Program-made: the position numbers and the translations under genes
In this document: piece after piece, positions 1-9,192 of the stretch
How the letters are laid out: each line of letters starts with the position of its first letter
Position numbering within the stretch: position 1 is the stretch's first letter
The notes under the pieces: model-generated
The model's input: the letters and a program-made list of their open reading frames with translations, nothing else
Databases searched by the model: none
Told to the model about the DNA's origin: nothing
Assembly (NCBI GenBank): GCA_017889585.1
Contig: JAGFZX010000002.1
Coordinates: forward strand, 150,798-214,797
Reading direction: 5' to 3'
Source of the DNA: Bacillota bacterium
GTDB lineage: Bacteria > Bacillota > Negativicutes > DSM-13327
Length of the DNA stretch: 64,000 nucleotides

Positions 1-20
1 CTGGTATAGGAGGTATAAAC

Positions 21-989
21 ATGCGTAAGAATATCTCCCAATGTATTGATATCAATTCAAAATATTGCCCATGTCTACTTGCTGAGACCAATCACTGTAT
101 TTTTTGTAGCCACCTTAAGGGGGAGGCAACTTGTAACTGTAATTGGTCAGGAGTATGCATATTATATGAACAGCATTGGCAACATAAAAAAACACAACAG
201 ATCGAAGAACCTATAAAAACAAGAATCGAGGAACAAGTTGAGTTTATTATAAAAGAACAAATTGGGCAAAATACATATGTCCTTGAATTTGAGGTAACGA
301 CTGAATTGGCAGAGCAATTAAAAAAAATAGGATCATTTGTATTTGTACGCTGCCCAAACGATCCGCACTTTTTTTATTTTCCGATTAATATTATGAAGGT
401 TGAGGGAAATACTTTGCGGGTAGGTGTTGAGTCAATTGGTCCTAAATCAATCAAAATTTTAGGGTCAAATAATAATAAATTAGTAGTGCGCGGTCCTTAT
501 TATAATGGAGTTTTAGGAGGACCCTGGATTGACAATATAACTGATGGTAATATAATATTAGTAGCTGGTGGTATAGGGCAAGCGCCTGCATTTCCCCTTG
601 CTGCGAAACTGATGAGTAATAACAATAAGGTCATGGCAATGTTAGCACCTGGTAAGGTCGGCAAAATTTTCATCGACAAAGAATTAGGTGAAATGGGCGT
701 ACAGGTGCATAATGTGCCTTCTCTACGTCAGTTTGGTATGCCGATGCTCAGAGAATGGTTTGCCTTGAACCCTGATTTGATAGTAAGTGCTGGGCCTGAT
801 GAACAGCATTATGGAGTTATTGAAGCTATGCAGGCCGCAGGAGTTAATATACCGATGGTAGCGACTAATAATGCCACCATGTGTTGTGGTGAAGGTATTT
901 GCGGTAGCTGCTTGAGAAAAACCAGGGATAATAAAATTATTAGAATGTGCAAACAACAAACTGACTTCTCAAAAATTATTGAGGATTAA
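21..989 (+). CDS. PyrK-like FAD/NAD(P)-binding iron-sulfur oxidoreductase with N-terminal cysteine-rich region
   Basis: 322 aa, ATG start behind GGAGGT at 9-14. Residues ~70-285 have the ferredoxin-reductase fold of PyrK/sulfide dehydrogenase proteins, including a GGIGQAP nucleotide-binding loop near residue 188. The C-terminus carries C289-x4-C294-x2-C297-x12-C310, the [2Fe-2S] spacing of PyrK-type electron-transfer subunits. Ahead of this lies a segment with eight cysteines (8, 16, 18, 26, 29, 38, 40, 46), which PyrK itself lacks and which probably binds metal or another Fe-S cluster. It likely passes electrons between NAD(P)H and a partner enzyme in the cytoplasm. No pyrD lies downstream, so a role in pyrimidine synthesis is not supported. 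The partner, if any, may lie upstream of the window. Confidence 0.8.
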   Translation: MRKNISQCIDINSKYCPCLLAETNHCIFCSHLKGEATCNCNWSGVCILYEQHWQHKKTQQIEEPIKTRIEEQVEFIIKEQIGQNTYVLEFEVTTELAEQLKKIGSFVFVRCPNDPHFFYFPINIMKVEGNTLRVGVESIGPKSIKILGSNNNKLVVRGPYYNGVLGGPWIDNITDGNIILVAGGIGQAPAFPLAAKLMSNNNKVMAMLAPGKVGKIFIDKELGEMGVQVHNVPSLRQFGMPMLREWFALNPDLIVSAGPDEQHYGVIEAMQAAGVNIPMVATNNATMCCGEGICGSCLRKTRDNKIIRMCKQQTDFSKIIED

Positions 990-1012
990 TTATAGTTGTA
1001 AAGGAGTTTATT

Positions 1013-1735
1013 ATGTTAGAACGTCTGCAGAAAGTTATGAGTCAAGCTGGAATTGCTTCCCGGAGAGAGTCTGAAAAAATAATACAAAGTGGTAGAGTCA
1101 CGGTAAATGGTAAGGTGGTTACAGAACTGGGCACCAAAGTTATGCCAGGCAACGATAAAATTATGGTTGATGGTAAGCGGATAGAAGGACAAAAATTTGT
1201 ATATATTCTTCTGAACAAGCCTAAAGCTGTATTAACTACCTTGAATGATCCCCAAGATCGTAAAACAGTAGCATCTTTGGTTAGTGATATTCCGCAAAGA
1301 ATATATCCTGTAGGTCGCCTTGATTATAATACAGAAGGATTACTCTTATTAACTAATGATGGGGCGTTAACACATTCATTGATTCATCCAAGTAAAAAAA
1401 TTAATAAGACATACATAGCTAAGGTTTCTGGAGAACCCTTGCAAGAAAAAATTGATTTATTGAGGGTTGGTATTGAGCTAGAGGATGGCAAGACAGCGCC
1501 AGCCATCATAGACTTTGTGGAGTATGATCGGGAAAAAGATCTTACAAGCTTAAGAGTAACGATTCATGAGGGGAAAAATCGTCAAATTCGGCGAATGTTT
1601 GAGGCGATTGGCTCTGATGTGAAGCAACTGAAACGCATCAAATTTGCCTTCTTAACCCTTGATGGTGTAAAACGTGGTGGATATCGGCATCTACTTGCTA
1701 GTGAAGTAGAAGAACTGCACAACCTTAATAAATAA
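1013..1735 (+). CDS. rluB: 23S rRNA pseudouridine synthase, RsuA/RluB family
   Basis: 240 aa with a GGAG ribosome site just upstream. An S4 RNA-binding domain covers residues ~2-60, followed by the RsuA/RluB/RluE catalytic domain. The hallmark GRLDYNTEG loop places the catalytic aspartate at residue 104, and the KNRQIRRM motif typical of the family follows near residue 190. It isomerises a uridine in 23S rRNA during ribosome maturation. The length is normal for the RluB type. The 16S enzyme RsuA belongs to the same family, so the exact target base is inferred. It is the last gene before a terminator and follows the flavoprotein gene by 23 bases. Confidence 0.9.
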   Translation: MLERLQKVMSQAGIASRRESEKIIQSGRVTVNGKVVTELGTKVMPGNDKIMVDGKRIEGQKFVYILLNKPKAVLTTLNDPQDRKTVASLVSDIPQRIYPVGRLDYNTEGLLLLTNDGALTHSLIHPSKKINKTYIAKVSGEPLQEKIDLLRVGIELEDGKTAPAIIDFVEYDREKDLTSLRVTIHEGKNRQIRRMFEAIGSDVKQLKRIKFAFLTLDGVKRGGYRHLLASEVEELHNLNK

Positions 1736-1746
1736 ATAAGAGTGTG

Positions 1747-1782
1747 AGCCCTTATTTGTAACATAATAAGGGCTTTTTGTTT
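1747..1782 (+). terminator. Rho-independent terminator after rluB
   Basis: Nine-base-pair stem, AGCCCTTAT (1747-1755) with ATAAGGGCT (1766-1774), running into TTTTTGTTTT. It ends the rluB transcript. Confidence 0.85.
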
Positions 1783-1823
1783 TAGACTATATAGGTATAA
1801 GTATAATATGAAAAGGTGATTAC

Positions 1824-3068
1824 ATGAAAAAAATTATTGTAATTGGCGGCGGGGCAGCAGGTATGATGGCAGCTATTAGTGCAAGTCAACATGGTGCTCA
1901 GGTAACCATTTTAGAAAAGATGTCTGTTCTTGGTCGAAAATTATCTATAACTGGTAAAGGTCGATGTAATATTACTAATGTTGCTGATAAACAAACCATT
2001 ATCAAAAATATGCCGGGAAATGGTTCTTTTATTTATAGTGCTTTATATCGTTTTAGCAACCAAGACATTATTGATTTTTTACATAATCATGGTGTCATGA
2101 CTAAAGTAGAAAGAGGCGGCCGGGTTTTTCCTGTTAGTGATAATGCTAAAGAGGTGGTTGACGCTTTTAGAAAAGCCTTTAAAGAACTTAATGTTGAAGT
2201 CGTGATAGGACAAGCAGTAAAAAGAATTATTATGCATAATGGCCGTGTTACAGGGGTACTTGCTGGCAATAATGTAGAATATGCTGCCGATGCTGTAATT
2301 TTAGCGACTGGCGGTGCTTCCTATCCGGCCACGGGCTCGACTGGAGATGGCTATCGTATGGGGCAAATGGTTGGACATACGATTGTACCATTAAAACCAT
2401 CCTTGGTGCCACTTGAAGTTGGCGAAAACTGGATAGGTGAATTACAAGGATTATCACTAAAAAATGTTGTAGCCAGTGTAATTTTTGATGGCAAAAAAGT
2501 AGCAGATGAATTTGGCGAAATGCTATTTACTCATTACGGCTTATCCGGGCCCATCATTTTATCATTGAGTAAAAAAGTTGCCGAATTATTAAGTGGTAAG
2601 CCAGGACAAGAAGTTTTGCTAGCAATCAACTTAAAGCCTGCGTTAACAGCGGAAGTTCTTGATAAACGTATTCAACGAGATTTTGAAAAGTTTGCTCGCA
2701 AGCAACTCAAAAATTCACTTGGTGAATTGTTGCCCGCTAAATTAATTAATGTGATTATTGATCTTGCTTATCTTGATCCAGATAAGTTTGTGCATCAGAT
2801 CACTAAAGAAGAGCGTACTCGTCTGCTAGAACAGATTACGAATTTGACATTTACAATAACAGGTACAAGACCGGTCAGTGAAGCTATTGTTACAGCAGGT
2901 GGCATACATGTAAAAGAAATTAATCCTAAGACCATGGAATCAAAATTGGTTGAAGGATTATATTTCGCGGGTGAAGTTATTGATATTGATGGCTATACCG
3001 GTGGGTTTAATTTGCAGGCTGCATTTTCTACAGGTTATGTAGCTGGTCAGAGTGCTGCAGAAATATAA
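1824..3068 (+). CDS. HI0933/BaiN family NAD(P)/FAD-dependent oxidoreductase
   Basis: 414 aa, ATG preceded by AAAGGTG. The N-terminal GGGAAGMMAA dinucleotide-binding motif at residues ~8-17 binds the ADP of FAD. It is followed by LGRKLSITGKGRCN, a signature of the HI0933 (YhiN, BaiN) flavoproteins. The C-terminal GGFNLQAAFSTG motif closes the FAD site. The length matches the family. Members have been linked to bile-acid dehydroxylation and aminoacetone oxidation, but most are uncharacterised and the substrate cannot be read from sequence. The gene opens the conserved block that leads to cmk, ispH and der. Confidence 0.85.
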   Translation: MKKIIVIGGGAAGMMAAISASQHGAQVTILEKMSVLGRKLSITGKGRCNITNVADKQTIIKNMPGNGSFIYSALYRFSNQDIIDFLHNHGVMTKVERGGRVFPVSDNAKEVVDAFRKAFKELNVEVVIGQAVKRIIMHNGRVTGVLAGNNVEYAADAVILATGGASYPATGSTGDGYRMGQMVGHTIVPLKPSLVPLEVGENWIGELQGLSLKNVVASVIFDGKKVADEFGEMLFTHYGLSGPIILSLSKKVAELLSGKPGQEVLLAINLKPALTAEVLDKRIQRDFEKFARKQLKNSLGELLPAKLINVIIDLAYLDPDKFVHQITKEERTRLLEQITNLTFTITGTRPVSEAIVTAGGIHVKEINPKTMESKLVEGLYFAGEVIDIDGYTGGFNLQAAFSTGYVAGQSAAEI

Positions 3069-3140
3069 GGGCTGAATTCGTATAACCTGATCAGCAAAGG
3101 TTGCATAATAAGTTAATTGATAAAAACGGAGGCATCAACA

Positions 3141-3668
3141 ATGAGGAGATCCAAAGATAAATGGATTATACGTGTTGAAGATGTATTATTGCGTTTGATA
3201 ATAATTTGTATTACAACGCTACTGCTATCGCAACTATTGCTTTTGAAAGATGGAACACGACAGTATTTATCGAAAGTTGATAAAATGGAAGGTGAGGACC
3301 TTACTTCGACCATGCCTTTATATGCAGATACGCCACTGCAAATCACTGAAGAAACTACGGTGCTAAAAAACTATCAAAATTTACTGCGAAAAAGTGAAGT
3401 AATCGTGATTAAAATGATTAAAAACTCTAATAATCCTTATGTTTTTATTATGGTAAATGGCAAGAAAGTATCTGACTTCGGTAAGGGTGATAATAAGCTT
3501 ACAGTCTATGATGGTGATTATATTGAGATAGATGCTACAGCACTTAGCCAGCCTGTTCAATTTATTATTAAAGTTCCAGATAACAGCTTGTTATCTCCGC
3601 AAGATGGCTTGGTTGTGGAAGGGGCAAAGGCGATTATTGCAGTTGGTAAAATAAAATTCAAGAATTAA
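3141..3668 (+). CDS. Membrane-anchored protein of unknown function
   Basis: 175 aa. I start it at 3141 because GGAGG at 3128-3132 fits that ATG, whereas the in-frame start 24 bases earlier has no ribosome site. One hydrophobic segment (residues ~12-32) follows a basic N-terminus, so the remaining ~140 residues should face outward. The second half reads as beta strands (VFIMVNGKKVSDF, DYIEIDATAL, VQFIIKVP), suggesting a small extracytoplasmic beta domain. No family is recognised. It sits in a conserved operon between a flavoprotein and aroF/cmk, which argues that it is a real gene but does not reveal its job. Confidence 0.75.
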   Translation: MRRSKDKWIIRVEDVLLRLIIICITTLLLSQLLLLKDGTRQYLSKVDKMEGEDLTSTMPLYADTPLQITEETTVLKNYQNLLRKSEVIVIKMIKNSNNPYVFIMVNGKKVSDFGKGDNKLTVYDGDYIEIDATALSQPVQFIIKVPDNSLLSPQDGLVVEGAKAIIAVGKIKFKN

Positions 3669-3742
3669 TGAAAAGGATAATGATATTTTATGGTGAACTA
3701 TATATACATATATTCTTGTTCATTCTTCGGAGGAACATATAA

Positions 3743-4753
3743 ATGATTATTATTATGACTGATCCAACTACGCAACAAATTGACCGTATACTTTTGAAGC
3801 TGCGGCAGCATAAATTAGAAGCTAATTGTCTGCAAAGCTATGGAAAGACAGTGATCACTGCGATTGGTAATTCAGATACTTATGATGCTGGATTTTATGA
3901 ACGTATGCCTGGCGTAGAAAAAGTAATATCGATAGTAACACCATTTAAGTTGGTTAGCCGTGAATTCCGGCAGGAAAATACGGTGGTAACAGCTGGTAGT
4001 GCCATATTTGGCGGTAATGCTGTAGCAGTGCTTGCTGGTCCATGTGCTATAGAAAGTTATGAACAGTTATATGAAACCGCAGTGTTGATAAAACAAGCAG
4101 GGGCATGCATGCTGAGGGGGGGAGCATATAAACCAAGGACATCTCCATATAGCTTTCAAGGATTAGAACAAGAAGGATTGAAAATACTCCAAACAGTATC
4201 CAGGGAAGTCGGACTACCTGCTATATCTGAAGTGACTGATCCACGCCATGTTGAATTAATGAGTGATTATGTAGATATGTTGCAAATTGGGACGCGTAAT
4301 ATGCAAAACTTTGCACTTTTAAAAGAGGTTGCTAAGAGTGCAAAACCAATATTGCTAAAACGTGGAATATCGGCTACTATGGAAGAATGGCTGATGGCAG
4401 CTGAGTACATAATGGCTGGTGGTAACGAAAATATTGTCTTATGTGAACGTGGTATTCGGACTTTTGAAACATATACACGCAATACATTAGATTTAAATGC
4501 AGTACCTATGATAAAGTATCTCAGCCATTTACCTATTATTGCTGATCCTAGTCACGGCACAGGGAATTGGCGTTTGGTTACTCCTATGTCTAAGGCTTCC
4601 CTAGGCGCAGGTGCTGACGGTTTAATTATTGAAGTACACCCATGTCCAGAGGAAGCTGTATCTGATGGGCAACAGTCATTAACATTTAGTAATTTTAATC
4701 AATTAATGGAAGAACTTCAGCCGGTGGCCATAGCTATGGGACGCAGTCTTTAA
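3743..4753 (+). CDS. aroF: 3-deoxy-7-phosphoheptulonate synthase (DAHP synthase)
   Basis: 336 aa, ATG behind GGAGGA. Condenses phosphoenolpyruvate with erythrose 4-phosphate, the first step of the shikimate pathway. Residues ~1-70 form the ferredoxin-like domain of type I-beta enzymes, used for feedback control in relatives. The barrel follows with AGPCAIES near residue 98, RGGAYKPRTSPYSFQG near 128, LKRG near 213 and DPSHGTGN near 265, the last two contributing phosphate and metal ligands. No other aro gene follows. The next gene is cmk, 14 bases on, so it is probably co-transcribed with the block downstream. Confidence 0.95.
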   Translation: MIIIMTDPTTQQIDRILLKLRQHKLEANCLQSYGKTVITAIGNSDTYDAGFYERMPGVEKVISIVTPFKLVSREFRQENTVVTAGSAIFGGNAVAVLAGPCAIESYEQLYETAVLIKQAGACMLRGGAYKPRTSPYSFQGLEQEGLKILQTVSREVGLPAISEVTDPRHVELMSDYVDMLQIGTRNMQNFALLKEVAKSAKPILLKRGISATMEEWLMAAEYIMAGGNENIVLCERGIRTFETYTRNTLDLNAVPMIKYLSHLPIIADPSHGTGNWRLVTPMSKASLGAGADGLIIEVHPCPEEAVSDGQQSLTFSNFNQLMEELQPVAIAMGRSL

Positions 4754-4767
4754 TAATGGAGGCGCTT

Positions 4768-5445
4768 ATGAAAAAAATAATTATTGCCATTGATGGACCA
4801 GCTGGGGCGGGAAAGAGCACAGTAGCTCAAATTGTGGGCCAGCGTCTTAATTATACTTATATTGATACAGGAGCAATGTATCGGGCGATAGCTTGGAAAG
4901 TGCTGCAAGATGGCTTAAGTGTGAATGATATAGAAGAGATTATAACTATTGCCCAAAGTATTAATATTAAGTTAAATTATATTAATGGTAAAACCAAAGT
5001 ATTTGTGGATGAATATGATGTTACTGCTGAAATACGTGATCCTAGTGTTTCATGTATTGTGCCAGAAATCGCTCAAGTTGCAGCTGTACGTGAGGCTATG
5101 GTTAGACTTCAGCAATCAATGGCAGCTCAGGGTGGTGTGGTTATGGATGGTCGTGATATTGGTACACATGTGTTGCCAAATGCAGATATAAAGATATTTT
5201 TGACAGCATCAATTGAGGAACGAGCACAGCGCCGCTGGCGAGAATTAACAGATAAAGGCTTTGTTGTTAGTTTGGAAGAACTTACGAGAGATATAGCAGC
5301 ACGTGATAAAAAAGATTGCGAGCGTGATATCTCGCCATTAATACAGGCATCTGATGCCATATTGCTTGATACTACCGCGATTTCTATTGAACAAGCGGTA
5401 ATTGCAATTTTGAAACTTTGTGAGGAGCGACAGGATTTTGTATAG
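4768..5445 (+). CDS. cmk: Cytidylate kinase
   Basis: 225 aa. Start 4768 is chosen over 4756 because the GGAGG at 4758-4762 serves it and would lie inside the coding region of the upstream ATG. The P-loop GPAGAGKST is at residues ~10-18, followed by the short NMP-bind region (YIDTGAMYRA) and DGRDIGTHVLP. It phosphorylates CMP and dCMP with ATP. The 3' end overlaps the downstream acyltransferase by eight bases, so the two are translated from one message. cmk-plsC-ispH-rpsA is a common order in clostridia and Negativicutes. Confidence 0.95.
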   Translation: MKKIIIAIDGPAGAGKSTVAQIVGQRLNYTYIDTGAMYRAIAWKVLQDGLSVNDIEEIITIAQSINIKLNYINGKTKVFVDEYDVTAEIRDPSVSCIVPEIAQVAAVREAMVRLQQSMAAQGGVVMDGRDIGTHVLPNADIKIFLTASIEERAQRRWRELTDKGFVVSLEELTRDIAARDKKDCERDISPLIQASDAILLDTTAISIEQAVIAILKLCEERQDFV

Positions 5446-6028
5446 TTTTTTCAAGATATTGCTATATTACTTTTTTAAAGTATTTTTTCGCTTTAAAATT
5501 ATTGGGGACGAACATATTCCGGCTAGTGGCGGTGCTGTTATTGCTGCTAATCATATTAGCTTATGGGATCCTCCTGTGATTGGTGCTGCTTGTACTCGAT
5601 CAATTAATTTTATGGCTAAGGAAGAGTTATTTGCCATATCTGCATTTAAGTGGATTATTACTAAGTTAAAAGCTTTTCCTGTACGTCGTGGCGCAGCTGA
5701 TCGTACAGCCATCAGACATGCTATTAGTTTATTGAAAAATGGTGAAATTCTGGGTGTTTTTCCTGAAGGGACACGTAGCATAACAGGGGAGTTGGGCAAA
5801 CCAGAACCAGGAATCGCTATGATTGTATTAAAAGCTGGGGTACCAATCATTCCTGTGGCGATCATTGGTACGAATAAAGTATTTAGAGGTGGATGTATAT
5901 TGCCACAATTTATAATAAAATTTGGTAAGCCAATTATTATAAAAGAAGAAAAAGCAGATAAAGAAATGATGGAAAAGATCAGTAATACAATCATGCTAGA
6001 AATTTCATGTTTGTTAAAAGAGAGGTAA
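5438..6028 (+). CDS. plsC: 1-acyl-sn-glycerol-3-phosphate acyltransferase (PlsC type)
   Basis: 196 aa from a TTG at 5438, which has GAGGAG at 5422-5427. A GTG at 5420 would add six residues but has no ribosome site. A membrane-associated hydrophobic N-terminus (YSFFKILLYYFFKVFF) is followed by the acyltransferase motif I NHISLWDP near residue 37 and motif III FPEGTRS near residue 110. It acylates lysophosphatidic acid to phosphatidic acid at the inner membrane, complementing PlsX and PlsY encoded elsewhere in this window. It overlaps cmk by eight bases and ends two bases before the ispH-rpsA start, indicating tight coupling. Confidence 0.9.
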   Translation: MYSFFKILLYYFFKVFFRFKIIGDEHIPASGGAVIAANHISLWDPPVIGAACTRSINFMAKEELFAISAFKWIITKLKAFPVRRGAADRTAIRHAISLLKNGEILGVFPEGTRSITGELGKPEPGIAMIVLKAGVPIIPVAIIGTNKVFRGGCILPQFIIKFGKPIIIKEEKADKEMMEKISNTIMLEISCLLKER

Positions 6029-6030
6029 AT

Positions 6031-8001
6031 ATGAAGATAATTGCGGCCCAGCACAGTGGTTTTTGTTACGGCGTTAAACGTGCAGTAGGGATGGCAGAGG
6101 AGTGTATTGGCAAACCTGGCACGATACATACACTAGGACCGATTATTCATAATCCGCAAATGGTTAAGCGGTTGTCAGATGAAGGTATTAGTGTGGTGAA
6201 TGATTTATCGCAAATTAATGATAGTAGTACAGTAATAATTCGTTCACATGGTGTAGGGCCAGAGATATACGCAGAAGCTAAGGCTAAAAGTGTGGAAATA
6301 ATTGATGCTACTTGCCCCCATGTGAAAAAAGCTCAGCAAGCTGCTCATCAACTATTTAAAGATGGCTATACTGTGGTAGTCATTGGAGAGAAACATCATC
6401 CCGAAGTTAAAAGTATTGTAGAATGGTCAGATAATACTGCTTTGGTGGTGGAAACAGTAGCTGAAGCTATGAAAATACCTGATTACGCCAGAATAGGTGT
6501 TGTGGCACAGACTACTTTTGGTGGCAATGTTTTTCAAGCAATTGTTGATGTTTTACAAGGTAAGTGTGATGAATTAAAAGTGAGTCGCACGATTTGTACA
6601 GCGACAGATCTTCGTCAACAGGCAGCCCTCGCGCTAGCAAGTAAAGTGGATGTAATGATCGTGGTTGGGGGGAAAAACAGCGCTAATACTTCGCGTTTGA
6701 AAGAACTGTGTAGTGATGCTGGTAGTATTGTTTATCATATAGAAACAGCTCAGGAATTAATGATAGAATATTTTGAAGGGGTACAAACAGTAGGTATTAC
6801 TGCAGGTGCATCTACCCCAGACTATTTAATTGAGGAGGTTTATCAAAAAATGCAAGAATTTGATAAGATATTAGACAGTGGGCTCAAAAAATTAGAGCAA
6901 GATAGCATTATAAAAGGCACAGTGGTAGGTATTCGCCAAGCAGAGGTGTTTGTAGATATTGGCTACAAAGCGGAGGGTATTATCACTTTAGCAGAACTGG
7001 CATATCCAGTACCGGAAAATGCGGCTGACGTGGTAAGTAATGGGGAAATTATTGATGTTTATGTATTAGATGCTGAGACCCATGATGGTGTAATAAAACT
7101 TTCTAAAGTAAAAGCTGATCAAATAGTCGCGTGGGATAAATTGGAAAGTGCATTGCATGATGAGCAAACTGTAGAAGGTAAAGTATTGGAAGTTGTGAAA
7201 GGTGGTTTAAAAGTAGCAGTTTTTGGCATCAATGGCTTTATTCCTGCTTCTATGGTTGAACTTAGCTTTACAGAGGATTTATCACCTTTTGTTAATCAAA
7301 CACTCACGCTGATGCCAATTGAAGTTGATCCCATAAAAAAACGTGTTATATTATCCCGTAAAGTTTTACTAGAGAAAGAACGGCGCCTTCGAGAAGAGGC
7401 AATTTTTACTACCTTAGCAGTGGGACAGTCCCTAACAGGTACAGTGCGGCGTATTGTTGATTTTGGTGCTTTTGTTGATATCGGCGGTATCGATGGGCTA
7501 GTTCATATTTCTGACTTGTCTTGGCATCGTGTTAAGAGCCCTCATGAGGTTGTCAGTATCGGTGATGAAGTACAGGTAACAGTTTTAAAGATTGATAATG
7601 CTGGAAAGCGAATTTCCTTGAGTTTAAAACAAGCTGGGCGTGATCCTTGGCTAGATGTGGTAGAACAATTTTCAATCAATAAAATTGTAACAGCTACAAT
7701 CAGCAGAATCACGACTTTTGGGGCTTTTGCAGAATTAGTACCAGGTGTTGAAGGTTTGATTCATGTTTCGGAAATGTCAGATCAGAGAGTCCAGAAGGTA
7801 GAAGAAATAGTCAGTGTAGGGCAGCAAGTAACTGTAAAAATTTTGGATATCAATAAAGAAAATAAGCGTATTGCTCTTAGTATCAGCAAAGCGAAGGAAG
7901 ATGTTGAACGAGAAGAGTATAGTGATTATTTAGGTACACAAGAGAGTACAGGTCTTACACTTGGTGATAAATTCGCTCATTTATTCAAGCAGCGGGATTA
8001 G
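6031..8001 (+). CDS. ispH: Bifunctional 4-hydroxy-3-methylbut-2-enyl diphosphate reductase / S1 RNA-binding protein
   Basis: 656 aa. Start 6031 has AGAGG ahead of it and matches the usual IspH N-terminus (MKIIAAQHSGFCYGVKRAV); a start at 6007 would add eight unsupported residues. Residues 1-280 are IspH, the [4Fe-4S] enzyme of the last MEP-pathway step making IPP and DMAPP. The cluster cysteines are recognisable in GFCYGVK, DATCPHVKKA and RTICTAT. Residues ~290-630 hold four S1 domains, for example GTVRRIVDFGAFVDIGG and ATISRITTFGAFAELVP. The IspH-RpsA fusion is typical of clostridia and Negativicutes. Whether the S1 half acts on the ribosome is not shown by sequence. fni follows directly. 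Confidence 0.95.
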   Translation: MKIIAAQHSGFCYGVKRAVGMAEECIGKPGTIHTLGPIIHNPQMVKRLSDEGISVVNDLSQINDSSTVIIRSHGVGPEIYAEAKAKSVEIIDATCPHVKKAQQAAHQLFKDGYTVVVIGEKHHPEVKSIVEWSDNTALVVETVAEAMKIPDYARIGVVAQTTFGGNVFQAIVDVLQGKCDELKVSRTICTATDLRQQAALALASKVDVMIVVGGKNSANTSRLKELCSDAGSIVYHIETAQELMIEYFEGVQTVGITAGASTPDYLIEEVYQKMQEFDKILDSGLKKLEQDSIIKGTVVGIRQAEVFVDIGYKAEGIITLAELAYPVPENAADVVSNGEIIDVYVLDAETHDGVIKLSKVKADQIVAWDKLESALHDEQTVEGKVLEVVKGGLKVAVFGINGFIPASMVELSFTEDLSPFVNQTLTLMPIEVDPIKKRVILSRKVLLEKERRLREEAIFTTLAVGQSLTGTVRRIVDFGAFVDIGGIDGLVHISDLSWHRVKSPHEVVSIGDEVQVTVLKIDNAGKRISLSLKQAGRDPWLDVVEQFSINKIVTATISRITTFGAFAELVPGVEGLIHVSEMSDQRVQKVEEIVSVGQQVTVKILDINKENKRIALSISKAKEDVEREEYSDYLGTQESTGLTLGDKFAHLFKQRD

Positions 8002-8013
8002 GGAGATGACAGG

Positions 8014-9069
8014 GTGCGTCAATCACGGAAATTAGATCATATAAAATATTCTCTATCACTTGCAGACGGTCCTGGCATTAGTGGGTTTGCCGATATTGGG
8101 CTTATACATAATTGTTTGCCTAATTTAGGATGGGATGAGCTTGATATTTCAAGCTCAATTGCTGGTATACCTATTAATAATCCGCTTATCATTAATGCGA
8201 TTACTGGTGGCGCTCATGATGTTACAACAGTGAATGGACAGATTGCTGAGTTTGCACGCTTGACAAATACAGCAATGGCTGTTGGTTCTCAATATGCAGC
8301 ACTTGAATATCCTGAAGTTGAGCAGTCTTATAAAATTGTTCGAGAAAAGAATCCTAACGGCATTATTTTTGCAAATTTAGGAGCTTATGCTACCCCAAGG
8401 CAAGCACAGCTGGCAGTAGACATGATAGATGCACAAGCTATTCAGATTCATTTAAACGTAGCCCAGGAACTTATTATGACTGAGGGCGACCGAGATTTTT
8501 CAGGGTATTTAATTAATATTGCTAATATTGTTGAGAGGGTTAAGGTTCCTGTCATTGTAAAAGAAGTAGGTTGTGGTATTGCTAAAGAACAAGCTAAACA
8601 ACTCGCAGAGATAGGCATTAAGGCTATTGATGTTGGCGGCATGGGTGGAACTAACTTTTTGGCGATTGAAGCAGCCCGCAGTCAAATTGACATATATCCT
8701 GAAACATTGAGCTGGGGAATTCCGACGGCAATCAGTGCAGTGGAAATAATGTCAGTCCTTCCCAGACATGTTGATATGGTGGTGTCAGGTGGTATACGTA
8801 CAGCCCTCGATGTGGTGAAATCCCTGGCATTAGGGGGCACCGGGGTAGGTATGGCTACACCGATCATTAGAATGTTGCATGAAAAAGATATTGAGTATAC
8901 TGTGAATTGGTTTAATAATCTTTTGCATGAGATTAAATGTTATATGATATTATCAGGGATAGCTAACATAAAGGATTCAGCAAAAGTACCAGTGGTCATC
9001 ACTGGTTATACTAAGGAATGGTTGATGGCCCGTGGAATTGATACAACTCAATATGGAATTAGAACGTAA
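8014..9069 (+). CDS. fni: Type 2 isopentenyl-diphosphate delta-isomerase
   Basis: 351 aa from GTG 8014, 12 bases after ispH-rpsA with GGGAG ahead. An FMN-dependent TIM barrel interconverting IPP and DMAPP. Family landmarks are the N-terminal RKLDHIKYSL, NPLIINAITGGA (~residue 56), the QxxLN loop IHLNVAQE (~150), and the phosphate-binding GGMGGTNF and SGGIRTALD. Placing it behind ispH joins two consecutive steps of isoprenoid supply. A type 2 isomerase is dispensable when IspH makes both products, so it probably balances the pools. A long hairpin terminator closes the transcript. Confidence 0.93.
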   Translation: MRQSRKLDHIKYSLSLADGPGISGFADIGLIHNCLPNLGWDELDISSSIAGIPINNPLIINAITGGAHDVTTVNGQIAEFARLTNTAMAVGSQYAALEYPEVEQSYKIVREKNPNGIIFANLGAYATPRQAQLAVDMIDAQAIQIHLNVAQELIMTEGDRDFSGYLINIANIVERVKVPVIVKEVGCGIAKEQAKQLAEIGIKAIDVGGMGGTNFLAIEAARSQIDIYPETLSWGIPTAISAVEIMSVLPRHVDMVVSGGIRTALDVVKSLALGGTGVGMATPIIRMLHEKDIEYTVNWFNNLLHEIKCYMILSGIANIKDSAKVPVVITGYTKEWLMARGIDTTQYGIRT

Positions 9070-9087
9070 TACATATTCTCATTCCGC

Positions 9088-9146
9088 GTAAAAATAATAC
9101 GAAAAAAGCATGACTGATGTTATGCTTTTTTTCGTATTACTTTTAC
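9088..9146. terminator. Long hairpin terminator after fni
   Basis: Near-perfect stem of about 24 pairs (9088-9111 with 9122-9146) containing AAAAAAGCAT and its complement. The U-rich right arm can act as a terminator tail. Confidence 0.8.
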
Positions 9147-9147
9147 G

Positions 9148-9174
9148 ATAAGGGGGAAAGATAAGCCATAAAAT
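9148..9174 (+). promoter_or_regulatory. Possible sigma-E-type promoter for the DUF1614-spoIIP pair
   Basis: CATAAAAT at 9167-9174 resembles the sigma-E -10 (CATACAnT), with ATA 16 bases upstream at 9148-9150. spoIIP is a sigma-E gene in Bacillus, which makes the match plausible. Similarity by eye only. Confidence 0.35.
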
Positions 9175-9192
9175 ATAGTAGAGGTGAATAAT

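Noticed and set aside
5551..6129. 192-codon antisense open frame
   Set aside because: It lies opposite plsC and the ispH start, has no ribosome site, and its composition is that of a shadow frame.
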